Below are positions 23,811-31,135 of a stretch of 47,412 nucleotides of DNA, in pieces. The notes below the pieces were generated by a model. That model was given only the letters and a program-made list of their open reading frames with translations. It ran no database searches and had not been told where the DNA came from. Numbering within the stretch: position 1 is the first letter of the stretch; each line of letters opens with the position of its first letter. The stretch covers positions 1 to 47,412 of the forward strand of contig JACQTY010000246.1 in assembly GCA_016210545.1 (NCBI GenBank). The letters run 5' to 3'. The translations under genes were made by a program, and so were the position numbers. This stretch comes from Chloroflexota bacterium (GTDB lineage Bacteria > Chloroflexota > Dehalococcoidia > JACVQG01).

Positions 23811-24980
23811 CTACCTCTTCCCGAAGATCCTGTCGAAGTCCCTGTCAGCTACGACCTTGTTCTGCACCATGGATATCTCCCAATCCACAGGGATAAGTTT
23901 CCGTATTGGCTCTTTGCGCATATCGGCCGGGAGAAAGTCCTCAACGTCTTTTCTCAGCGGCGTGGTGGCGCCCGCTTTGTGGTAGACGGTTTGGCCCTCG
24001 GCGCTTAACAGCCAGTTGATGAACAGCCTGGCCGCGTTGGGGTGGGGAGCGCCTTTGCTGACCAGGATAAGCCCGGGCAGACCCATGGTGCCCTCTTGCA
24101 TGTAAACAGGGATAACAGGCGCTCCCTCGCGGAACAAGGAGGCGTAGACGACGTCAATCGCCGCGGCCATATCTACCAGATATTCGCCGCGAGCTATCAT
24201 CTGGGCCACCTCGGATTCACCCCCGCCCCACATGGCCACACTCTGTCGTTGGTGAAGGGTGCGCAAGAACTCGTCGTCAACCTGCTTGAGATGCCGCAGA
24301 GCAGCGAGGATGAGTAGGGAGCCGCCTGAACCCAGGCGAGGGTCTCGCATGATGATCTTTCCCGTGTACTTTGGCTTGAGCAGGTCTTTATATGACTGTA
24401 TCTCTCCAGCCTGGACGACCTTGCCGTTGGCCGCCGCCCCGACCAGCGTGTACCCGAAGGAGATGGCCTCTTTCCCCGGTGAATAAACTGGGTCCATCAG
24501 GAACACGCTCTTGTCCCTCAGCACAGGCAGTTTGCTACCCACCTCCTCGGTTAGCCCCAGGGAGATCATCCGGGGGCCACTGCTGCTCCCCGCCGCGAAA
24601 AGGTCGGCTATGGAAGCTCCCATCTTCTGCTCGACCTGTAGCTTCTCGATGGTCGCCGAGCTGCCTCCGGTCACCAGGATCTCCATGGAAATGCCGTACT
24701 TGTCCTTGAAAGCCCTGGGTACGGCTATGCGCCTGTCACCGGTGAAGAACGTGGAATCATACAACACCAGCTTGCCTTCCTGCCGAGCAGAGGCGATTAC
24801 CTCCTGCCACTCCCGGTCCTCCGGAACGTCCGCCGTCGAGGACGGTTGTGGCCTCGTTGGGGCCAGGGCCGCCGCCGGCGTCGTGGGAGCAACCGCTGGA
24901 GGCGGTTTGGGGGAACATCCGAATGCCACAGCGAGCGACACCAAACAGAGCATGACTACGCCTGGAATTCCGTGTTTCAT
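23811..24980 (-). CDS. Extracellular solute-binding lipoprotein 1
   Basis: 389 aa from the ATG at 24980 (GAGGAGG upstream), which begins with a lipoprotein signal (MLCLVSLAVAFGC). The domain order and motifs match the adjacent paralogue: EWQEVIASARQEGKLVLYDST at the start and KGAPHPNAARLFINWLLSAEGQ near the end. The two differ in their ligand-contact middle regions, so they may bind related but distinct compounds. It follows the two Cys-type hydrolases on the same strand. Family assignment confident, ligand unknown. Confidence 0.86.
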   Translation of the reverse strand: MKHGIPGVVMLCLVSLAVAFGCSPKPPPAVAPTTPAAALAPTRPQPSSTADVPEDREWQEVIASARQEGKLVLYDSTFFTGDRRIAVPRAFKDKYGISMEILVTGGSSATIEKLQVEQKMGASIADLFAAGSSSGPRMISLGLTEEVGSKLPVLRDKSVFLMDPVYSPGKEAISFGYTLVGAAANGKVVQAGEIQSYKDLLKPKYTGKIIMRDPRLGSGGSLLILAALRHLKQVDDEFLRTLHQRQSVAMWGGGESEVAQMIARGEYLVDMAAAIDVVYASLFREGAPVIPVYMQEGTMGLPGLILVSKGAPHPNAARLFINWLLSAEGQTVYHKAGATTPLRKDVEDFLPADMRKEPIRKLIPVDWEISMVQNKVVADRDFDRIFGKR

Positions 24981-25064
24981 GACTTTCCTCCTCTGCCAAA
25001 CGACGCCGGTTGGATCAGTCCTCCTTCGGGCGCAGTTGGCGCAGGTTAAGAATCGCAGTATCCC

Positions 25065-25087
25065 GTAGGGGCGACCGGTGGTCGCCC
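25065..25087. repeat. GTAGGGGCGA-type short inverted repeat, copy 3
   Basis: GTAGGGGCGACC (25065-25076) is followed closely by GGTGGTCGCCC, forming the GGGCGACC/GGTCGCCC stem seen in copy 2. It lies in the 208-nt gap between the binding-protein gene and the second hydrolase gene, inside the presumed operon. Confidence 0.55.
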
Positions 25088-25188
25088 AGTCAATCCGGCA
25101 GTGTTCCAGGGCCCATATCGGGCCCAACGACCAGCATTGACTGTCCTTTTCATCCTGTATGGCGCCCCGTCCCACGGCGTGGCTGCCT

Positions 25189-25863
25189 TCAAAGCGACTC
25201 GAGGTACGTTCTGGCCTCCGACAACGATATGACGTCGGCGTATTTGGCATTCATGTCGAAAAGGTTTACCTTGTGGGGTACCTGCGCCCGGTCAAAGGTG
25301 CACTCCTCGATCACAGCTACGCGGAAGTTGTAGGAGGAGGCATCGATAACGCTGGCCCTGACGCAGCCGCTGGTGCTGGTGCCGCAGCATAGCAGTGTGT
25401 CCACGCCGAGGGCATTGAGCATGCTGGCCAGCGGCGTGCCGAAGAAGGCGCTGGCCTTCGGCTTGGCGATAACGATGTCGCCTTCCTGAGGCGCTATCTC
25501 GGCCACGATGTCCATCCCGCCTTCTATGCTTGCCATTTCCTTTCCCCGGCCCAGTTTGGAGCCTCCTGAAAGACCTATGGCCCGCACGTCTCCGGTGGTA
25601 TAGATGGCCCTGGCGGCCTTCTGCCTGACCAGGGGAAGGAAATTAGCCAGCAGGTCCACGGCCTTCCACGCGGACGGGCCACAGGCAAAGGGATACCGCT
25701 CTATCGACCTCAGTACGGGCAGGCCCCGTTGACCCGTCCAGTTATAGTTTACGTCTATGATCAATAGCGCCGGCTTCTTGCCCAGTCCCATCCTTTTCCC
25801 GTGGCCGGATTTCTCGTAGACCAGCCTGTCGCTTTCTGGAATAACGTCATCCCATATCCGCAT
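25189..25863 (-). CDS. Isochorismatase-family cysteine hydrolase (carbamoylsarcosine amidase-like)
   Basis: 224 aa. The catalytic triad is complete: D37 (ALLIIDVNYNW), K134 (VIAKPKASAF) and C167 (GTSTSGCVRASVIDA). The long N-terminal lead and the GTSTSGCVRAS motif resemble N-carbamoylsarcosine amidase-like enzymes, which hydrolyse carbamoyl or amide bonds. The ATG at 25863 lies 34 nt after the stop of the first hydrolase gene. Substrate not predictable, but the neighbouring binding proteins suggest an imported small molecule. Confidence 0.88.
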   Translation of the reverse strand: MRIWDDVIPESDRLVYEKSGHGKRMGLGKKPALLIIDVNYNWTGQRGLPVLRSIERYPFACGPSAWKAVDLLANFLPLVRQKAARAIYTTGDVRAIGLSGGSKLGRGKEMASIEGGMDIVAEIAPQEGDIVIAKPKASAFFGTPLASMLNALGVDTLLCCGTSTSGCVRASVIDASSYNFRVAVIEECTFDRAQVPHKVNLFDMNAKYADVISLSEARTYLESL

Positions 25864-25897
25864 TGGACTACCCCTTTCAGCGCGAAAACCTGGCCGG

Positions 25898-26527
25898 CTA
25901 TGGTTTCACCAGCGCTCCGGCCCAGGCCTGCTTCACCTCGGTGGAGGAAGAGATAACGGCGAGACGGGCCATCCTGTCCATGGCTTCTTTGTGGGACTCG
26001 ACAGACAGGTCTGCTGTGCAGTCGTCCAGGATCACGACCTCGAAGTCCAGCATGGCAGCGTGCATGACCGTCGCCTCCACGCAGCCGCCCGTAGCCACTC
26101 CTGTGGCCAGGATACACCTGGCCCCTCTAGCCCGAAGACTCAACTCCAGCGGAGTGCCGATAAACGAGTTCCACCGGGGCTTCATCACCACCAGTTCATC
26201 GGCACGCGGCGCCACCGTGTAAAACTCCCAGCCCCAGGTATTGGGCCGGCAGAAATGATCCGTGTCGCGCTTGCCCTTGTGTCGGGAACGCCAGTTTGGG
26301 GTATCGGTCCAGATTGAATGCGTCGCCTGAGTGTACATGATGGGGAGGTGAAGCTGGCGGGCAACGGAGATGAAGTCCACCAGAGTGGGTACCATCTGCT
26401 GGCAAAAGGCGACGTCCTTGCCCGACCGGGCCATCTCCCCCTGGCTGTGGACGAAGTCGTTTTGAACGTCGACCACCAGAAGCGCCGACCGCTCGGGAGC
26501 AACTACCTTTGCCACTTCGGAGTCCAT
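25898..26527 (-). CDS. Isochorismatase-family cysteine hydrolase
   Basis: 209 aa. The triad is D20 (LLVVDVQNDF), K116 (VVMKPRWNSF) and C149 (GVATGGCVEATVMHA). This is the standard cysteine hydrolase pattern of nicotinamidase, biuret hydrolase and related amidases. The ATG at 26527 has GAGGAGG upstream. First gene of the row; a strong promoter lies about 105 nt before it. It is closer to the Cys-lacking enzyme at 21914 than to the carbamoylsarcosine amidase-like one. Substrate unknown. Confidence 0.9.
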   Translation of the reverse strand: MDSEVAKVVAPERSALLVVDVQNDFVHSQGEMARSGKDVAFCQQMVPTLVDFISVARQLHLPIMYTQATHSIWTDTPNWRSRHKGKRDTDHFCRPNTWGWEFYTVAPRADELVVMKPRWNSFIGTPLELSLRARGARCILATGVATGGCVEATVMHAAMLDFEVVILDDCTADLSVESHKEAMDRMARLAVISSSTEVKQAWAGALVKP

Positions 26528-26638
26528 TTGAGCCTCCTCTTGTCCATCTCTCGTTCGCCGACCACGAGCAAAACGTACTAGCTCATAAGGCTCAAGGATA
26601 CCCCCCGTTTGCGAGATGAGGCACTCAATGATGTGCCC

Positions 26639-26666
26639 ATTATATACAGCACGAGAAGTTTGTCAA
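26639..26666 (-). promoter_or_regulatory. Strong promoter of the hydrolase/binding-protein row
   Basis: On the minus strand, a perfect -35 TTGACA (26661-26666), 16-bp spacer and perfect -10 TATAAT (26639-26644). Transcription would start near 26632, leaving a leader of about 105 nt before the first hydrolase gene. The near-consensus boxes imply high constitutive expression unless repressed. Confidence 0.75.
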
Positions 26667-26722
26667 CCAGCGTCATTTGCCCAAATCCACTACCCTCAAT
26701 CTCGCCACAGGGGGGCATTTTC

Positions 26723-27538
26723 TCACCCAGGGTAGATACCGGTGACAGCCCTGCTCACCAGAGCGATGAGATCATCTATGGCCAGGCGCTCTTTCGTTTT
26801 GGCCATGAATCCGCTCTTGTGAGCGAAAGCAATCTCCGGGCAGTCTGAAATCAGGGAAAAATCAACCGGTGTTCCGTCGTAGCGGAAGAGGCGCCAGCCC
26901 TCGCCGCGGCGGTCCAGGGAAATGACGATATCGGGCGGATCTTCATCCAGGCGGCGAAACTCCTCCAGTCCGGCGGATTCCCTTGTTTCACCGATCATGG
27001 CAGGGACCCCCGCAATTACCAGCCTGGAGCTGGTCTTCCAGATATCGATCTGGCTTTTGAGCATGCGGGCTTCCTCAATGATATGAGTTCCAAAAGCCCT
27101 GAGCAGAGGGAGCGATGCTTCCGGCTCGGAAGCGAAGCTAGCCGTTAGCCACGTTTCCACCGGATTCCGGTTTACGAGATGATCACCGGCATGATATTTT
27201 ATGGAGCTCCTGGCTGGCCCGAAGCGGTCCACACTGTCCTTGAAATGCCACCAGGGCATGACGGACATAGTCTCCAAAAGCCCCAGGTATTCAGCCACCA
27301 GGACAAAGGCGGCCGGGCAGTCCGTGTTCTGGTGATGATCGAAGTTGCGCTTCTCCGGCTCATGTCGATCGCCGATGTCGACCACCCAAACGTCTGGATT
27401 ATCCAACTCGGCGGGTGCAGGCTCACGCCGCTCGACCCTGAATACGGTATCGGCATGCACGGCCAGGATCAGGCTGACGGCTGCCACATCATCAAAATGC
27501 GCACTGCCGGGATGCGTGATGACCAATTGTGTCTTCAT
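26723..27538 (-). CDS. MYG1-family (UPF0160) protein
   Basis: 271 aa. The opening THPGSAHFDDVAAVSLILA and the motif NFDHHQ, preceded by VVDIGDRHEP, match the metal-binding motifs of the MYG1/UPF0160 family, related to DHH phosphoesterases. A C-terminal SGFMAKTKERLAIDDLIALV also fits. Eukaryotic MYG1 is a 3'-5' exonuclease; bacterial homologues are not well characterised. GGAAGG precedes the ATG. It lies upstream of, and on the same strand as, the hydrolase row, but behind its own gap, so it is probably independent. Confidence 0.8.
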   Translation of the reverse strand: MKTQLVITHPGSAHFDDVAAVSLILAVHADTVFRVERREPAPAELDNPDVWVVDIGDRHEPEKRNFDHHQNTDCPAAFVLVAEYLGLLETMSVMPWWHFKDSVDRFGPARSSIKYHAGDHLVNRNPVETWLTASFASEPEASLPLLRAFGTHIIEEARMLKSQIDIWKTSSRLVIAGVPAMIGETRESAGLEEFRRLDEDPPDIVISLDRRGEGWRLFRYDGTPVDFSLISDCPEIAFAHKSGFMAKTKERLAIDDLIALVSRAVTGIYPG

Positions 27539-28143
27539 TGCTACCTTCCCATCGTATCCTATTGATCTCCCCCCAATAATGATACCACCTACAGATCCCG
27601 TATTCTTACTTCAGGAGCAGGCGGGCGGATTGCCCAGGGCTGCACATAGGCTTTGTTCGTCGCTCTTTAGATAACAAGTGGACATATTGTGACGTGTGCC
27701 GGGTTTGACGCACGTTACCTGTGAGCCGTCCCCGATGTTGGCTCGGAGGAGGCCGCACACAGGTCGAGAGATGTCAGCAGAAGAGCCTGGTAGTGCGGTC
27801 TGGCAAGATCGGCATACATATTTGGCTGAAGACCCGAATGAAGGCTAGCTAAACTGTTACTTACGCCCGGTTGGTCAGTATTACAAGATTGAAGCAAAGC
27901 CATCTCACAAGGCTCAGTTTGCCGCCACCCAAGGCGTTCCGCCTTCGGCCAAGGCGAGGCCATGCCACACCCAGGGGACCACGATGTTCGATTGCATGCG
28001 ATCCATCCTTTGGGACCGGACTGAGAGTTAGGTCCAGTATGGTTTGGGGGGATGTCAATGTGGAGAGATTCGGACCTCATCGATAGACGGACGGTCTCGG
28101 AGTGCGACCGGCGGAGCAGGTAAACAGCGACAGCCTGAATCCG
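27539..28143. other. Gene-poor DNA upstream of the MITE
   Basis: About 600 nt with no gene I can support; the open frames lack ribosome sites and family features. It contains no recognised RNA gene. The left 10-bp target duplication of the MITE (28134-28143) ends this stretch. Confidence 0.4.
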
Positions 28144-28328
28144 CAGGGTCTTTGCATTGTCATTCTGGAGCGTAGCGAAGAATCTCAGGGTGGGGCGCTC
28201 CCCGCTCCCCAGATGCTTCGCTTTGGCTCTCCGAGTGAAACATCGGAGTCCGATACTTCGTTCGGACAGCATGACAGGTGACATGGCCTGTCCGATATGG
28301 GACTCTCCTATATAATGCAAAGACCCTG
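28144..28328. mobile_element. 185-bp MITE with 15-bp terminal inverted repeats
   Basis: CAGGGTCTTTGCATT (28144-28158) and AATGCAAAGACCCTG (28314-28328) are perfect 15-bp terminal inverted repeats. The element is bracketed by a perfect 10-bp direct repeat, CCTGAATCCG, at 28134-28143 and 28329-28338, which is the target duplication made on insertion. The inside has no coding capacity and contains palindromic sequence (GAGCG...GAAGAATC to ...GCATGACA). A 10-bp duplication fits IS4-superfamily transposases; the decayed transposase at 21031 belongs to that group but cannot be linked directly. Confidence 0.8.
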
Positions 28329-28357
28329 CCTGAATCCGCCATCAAATCCCTCTCAAT

Positions 28358-28376
28358 CTCCCTTTTCCAAAGGGAG
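28358..28376. repeat. Perfect small hairpin CTCCCTTT/AAAGGGAG
   Basis: CTCCCTTT (28358-28365), loop TCC, AAAGGGAG (28369-28376). This simple 8-bp stem lies between the MITE and the oxidoreductase promoter and resembles the common 'CTCTCCCTTT' intergenic repeats. Confidence 0.4.
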
Positions 28377-28498
28377 AGGTGGGCTGGCCGCCTATTTGCC
28401 GCAAGGCGCCCACGGACCAAGTTGCTGCTCCAGCCAGGTGAAAGAAGCTCCGCTTTGAAGAGATTGAATGGGCGGTGGATTTCGGACAGCACCGGTCT

Positions 28499-28527
28499 TT
28501 GACTTTGACGCCGCCGGGGTCTACAAT
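28499..28527 (+). promoter_or_regulatory. Promoter of the old-yellow-enzyme/dUTPase operon
   Basis: -35 TTGACT (28499-28504), 17-bp spacer and -10 TACAAT (28522-28527). Transcription would start near 28534, with a 26-nt leader that carries the AAAGGAGG ribosome site at 28546-28553. Confidence 0.65.
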
Positions 28528-28559
28528 CCTCTCAATTAGAGCAACAAAGGAGGCGAGCC

Positions 28560-30446
28560 GTGAGCCTTCTCTTCAAGAGAATCTCTATTAGGGGACTGGA
28601 GCTTCCCAACCGCATCGTTATGCCGCCCATGGGCACCCAGTTTGCCACAGCAGAGGGCTTTGTCACGCCAAGGCAGATCGAGTACTACGCCCGACGGGCC
28701 CGCGGCGGCGCCGGGCTGGTGGTGGTCGAATTTTCAGCGGTGGACCCCGTCCAGGTAGCAGCGGCTACTCAGGTCCGCATCTCGGACGACCGGTTCATCC
28801 CGGGGTTGAGCGCCCTGGCCTCAGCCATAAAGGCAAACGGCGCCAGGGCAGCCATACAGATACACCACCCGGGGCGGCAGGCCTCAGCAAAGACAACCGG
28901 CGCCCAGCCGGTAGCCCCATCGGCGCTGGCGGGACCATCGCCGGAGGTACCGCGAGAGCTTTCGGTGGCCGAGATACATGAGATCGAGGCCCGATTTGCC
29001 CAGGCTGCCATCCGCGCGAAACGGGCTGGATTCGACGCTGTAGAGTTGCACGGCGCCCACGGATACCTTATTTGCCAGTTCCTCTCCGCTTACTCCAACC
29101 AGCGCCAGGACGCCTACGGCGGCGACACGCAACGCCGGGCCCGCTTCGCTCTCGAGGTGCTGGGCCAGGTGAGACAGGCCGTGGGAAGGGATTTCCCCAT
29201 TATCTTCCGTTTCTCCGCTGACGAACACGTTCCTGACGGCCTGTCCACAAAAGAGACCTCCCTCATCGCCCGCTGGCTGGAGGAGGCGGGGGCAGACGCT
29301 ATCAGCGTGTCCGCGGGCAACCATGCCAGTATGGAATGGGCCATCCAACCGATGTTGATGTCCCCAGGGTGCCTGGCGCCCCTGGCTGCCGTGATAAAGA
29401 AAGCGATCAAGGTCCCGGTGATCGTCGCCGGGCGCATCAACGACCCGCTGGTCGCAGAGAGGATCCTGGCCCAGGGCAAAGCCGACCTGGTGGCCATGGG
29501 GCGGGGCTTGCTTGCTGACCCCGATCTACCTGAAAAGGCGAGGGAAGGCACAGGGAACAAGATAAACAAGTGCATCGCCTGCAACACCTGCTACGACCAG
29601 ATACTGCGGTCACAACCCGTGGCCTGTCTGGTAAACCCGGAAGCGGGACGAGAGACCGAAAGGGAAAAGACAACCACAGATCCGAAGACAGTGCTGGTGA
29701 TAGGCGCTGGTCCCGCAGGACTGGAGGCGGCGCGAGTAGCCAGGTTGCGCGGGCATGACGTCACTGTATGGGAGGAAGGCCAGACGCTCGGCGGGCGCTG
29801 GTCATGGCTGATTCACGGGTACGTCACGGTCCAACGTTCCAGGTTGAAAGAGATGGGCGTCAGGTTGCAAACGGGGGTCAGGGCCGATGTGACATCGGCC
29901 GGGGCGCTCCACCCCGATGTGGTCCTGGTCACGCAGGGGGCCACCCCGAAATCGCTTTCAGTCGCCGCCGGGGCTCACCATCTGTGTGACGCCGACGAAG
30001 TCTTGAACGGACGAAAAACGACGGGTGAGAGGGTGGTCGTCATTGGCGGCAGCAACGCAGGGATCGAGGTGGCCGACATGCTGGGCCGCCAGGGAAAGAA
30101 AGTGACGGTGGCGGAGCCAGGCCCGAGGGCAGGCTCAGGACTGGAATGGCATGCGCGAAAGATGCTTCTGGCCAAGCTTGCGCAGCGGGGCGTAGGGATT
30201 GTCACCAACGTTACTTTTGATAAACTGGAAGAGACAACGCTCACTTGCCGCCAGGGACCAGGACCGGGCAGTCTAGTCCGTCTGGACGCTGACAGCTTTG
30301 TGCTGGCTCTTGGCTCGGATACGAACGAAGAAACGGCCCAAACCCTGAAAGCCGACTTCCGGGTCATCAGCTTGCCTTATTGCGAGCGGCCCGCCGATGT
30401 CTTCAGGGCCGCCCAGGAGGGCGCGAGGGCCGCCAGAGGGATCTAA
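28560..30446 (+). CDS. Old yellow enzyme/2,4-dienoyl-CoA reductase-type FMN-FeS-FAD oxidoreductase
   Basis: 628 aa. An N-terminal FMN TIM barrel (about 1-330) with NRIVMPPMGTQFA and HGAHGYLICQFLS...NQRQDAYGG is followed by a [4Fe-4S] motif (C338, C341, C344, C356) and a C-terminal FAD/NAD(P) domain beginning VLVIGAGPAGLEAARVA (about 380). Members reduce enoyl-CoAs, enones or demethylate trimethylamine, passing electrons from NAD(P)H via FAD and FeS to FMN. The Cys spacing is C-x2-C-x2-C-x11-C, one residue shorter than the usual x2-x3-x11. GTG start with AAAGGAGG. Followed by a dUTPase-like gene after 6 nt. Substrate not clear. Confidence 0.9.
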   Translation: MSLLFKRISIRGLELPNRIVMPPMGTQFATAEGFVTPRQIEYYARRARGGAGLVVVEFSAVDPVQVAAATQVRISDDRFIPGLSALASAIKANGARAAIQIHHPGRQASAKTTGAQPVAPSALAGPSPEVPRELSVAEIHEIEARFAQAAIRAKRAGFDAVELHGAHGYLICQFLSAYSNQRQDAYGGDTQRRARFALEVLGQVRQAVGRDFPIIFRFSADEHVPDGLSTKETSLIARWLEEAGADAISVSAGNHASMEWAIQPMLMSPGCLAPLAAVIKKAIKVPVIVAGRINDPLVAERILAQGKADLVAMGRGLLADPDLPEKAREGTGNKINKCIACNTCYDQILRSQPVACLVNPEAGRETEREKTTTDPKTVLVIGAGPAGLEAARVARLRGHDVTVWEEGQTLGGRWSWLIHGYVTVQRSRLKEMGVRLQTGVRADVTSAGALHPDVVLVTQGATPKSLSVAAGAHHLCDADEVLNGRKTTGERVVVIGGSNAGIEVADMLGRQGKKVTVAEPGPRAGSGLEWHARKMLLAKLAQRGVGIVTNVTFDKLEETTLTCRQGPGPGSLVRLDADSFVLALGSDTNEETAQTLKADFRVISLPYCERPADVFRAAQEGARAARGI

Positions 30447-30452
30447 CTAGCC

Positions 30453-30968
30453 ATGACTGCCGTCTTGCCCAAACAGGAAATCCGGTCTCTCCTTTCCCGG
30501 ACACCGCCTCTGCTGGAGGGGATGGTCAACGGCGAAGAACAACTGCAGCCCAACGGAGTGGACCTGACACTTCGCCAGGTAGCAATGTTTTCGAACTCCG
30601 GGAGGATCGGACAGAGCAATGAGGAACGCCGCCTGTCCGACACCGCTCCGCTGACGTTCGATGGTGTCGGAGACATGGACTTGATCGCCGGACCGTACCT
30701 GATAACGTTCAACGAGATAGTCAACCTGCCTCCCGACGTAATGGCTATCGGGCAGCCACGTTCCAGCCTCTTGCGTTGCGGGGTGGCGATACACAACGCC
30801 GTCTGGGACGCGGGGTACTCCGGACGCTCGCAGGCGCTGCTGATCGTATACAACCCCTACGGCTTTCGCATCAAGAAAGACGCGCGGCTCTTGCAGCTCG
30901 TATTCCTTCGCCTGACCGCGGCCACAAATGATGTCTACAACGGGAGGTTCCAGGGCGAAAACAAGTAG
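30453..30968 (+). CDS. dUTPase of the dCTP deaminase family
   Basis: 171 aa. The motifs NGVDLTLRQV, PRSSLLRCGVAIHNAVWDAGYSG and the trimer-forming core mark the dCTP deaminase/dUTPase superfamily. The 'TLEL' strand carrying the deaminase Glu is replaced by QALLIVYN, so dUTP hydrolysis (preventing uracil in DNA) is more likely than dCTP deamination. It begins 6 nt after the oxidoreductase stop, so it is co-transcribed, although the two have no evident functional link. Confidence 0.8.
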   Translation: MTAVLPKQEIRSLLSRTPPLLEGMVNGEEQLQPNGVDLTLRQVAMFSNSGRIGQSNEERRLSDTAPLTFDGVGDMDLIAGPYLITFNEIVNLPPDVMAIGQPRSSLLRCGVAIHNAVWDAGYSGRSQALLIVYNPYGFRIKKDARLLQLVFLRLTAATNDVYNGRFQGENK

Positions 30969-31135
30969 CACCACGGCTGAGCGCCAAGTTCCAAGTCCCA
31001 TTCCCCAAGCATCTTCAGAGACTCGGACCAGCGTGTGAAGACCGAATCTGCCGAATGCTTGCGATTTGTACCTCGGCGCTACGTCACAAAAGCTTGGCGT
31101 TCCGCAGGGGCAAGGTGCTGCGTGCCCTGCCATTC

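Noticed and set aside
27715-28320. 201-codon minus-strand frame in the gene-poor gap
   Set aside because: It runs through the MITE and its terminal repeats, has no recognisable domain and uses codons unlike the neighbouring genes.
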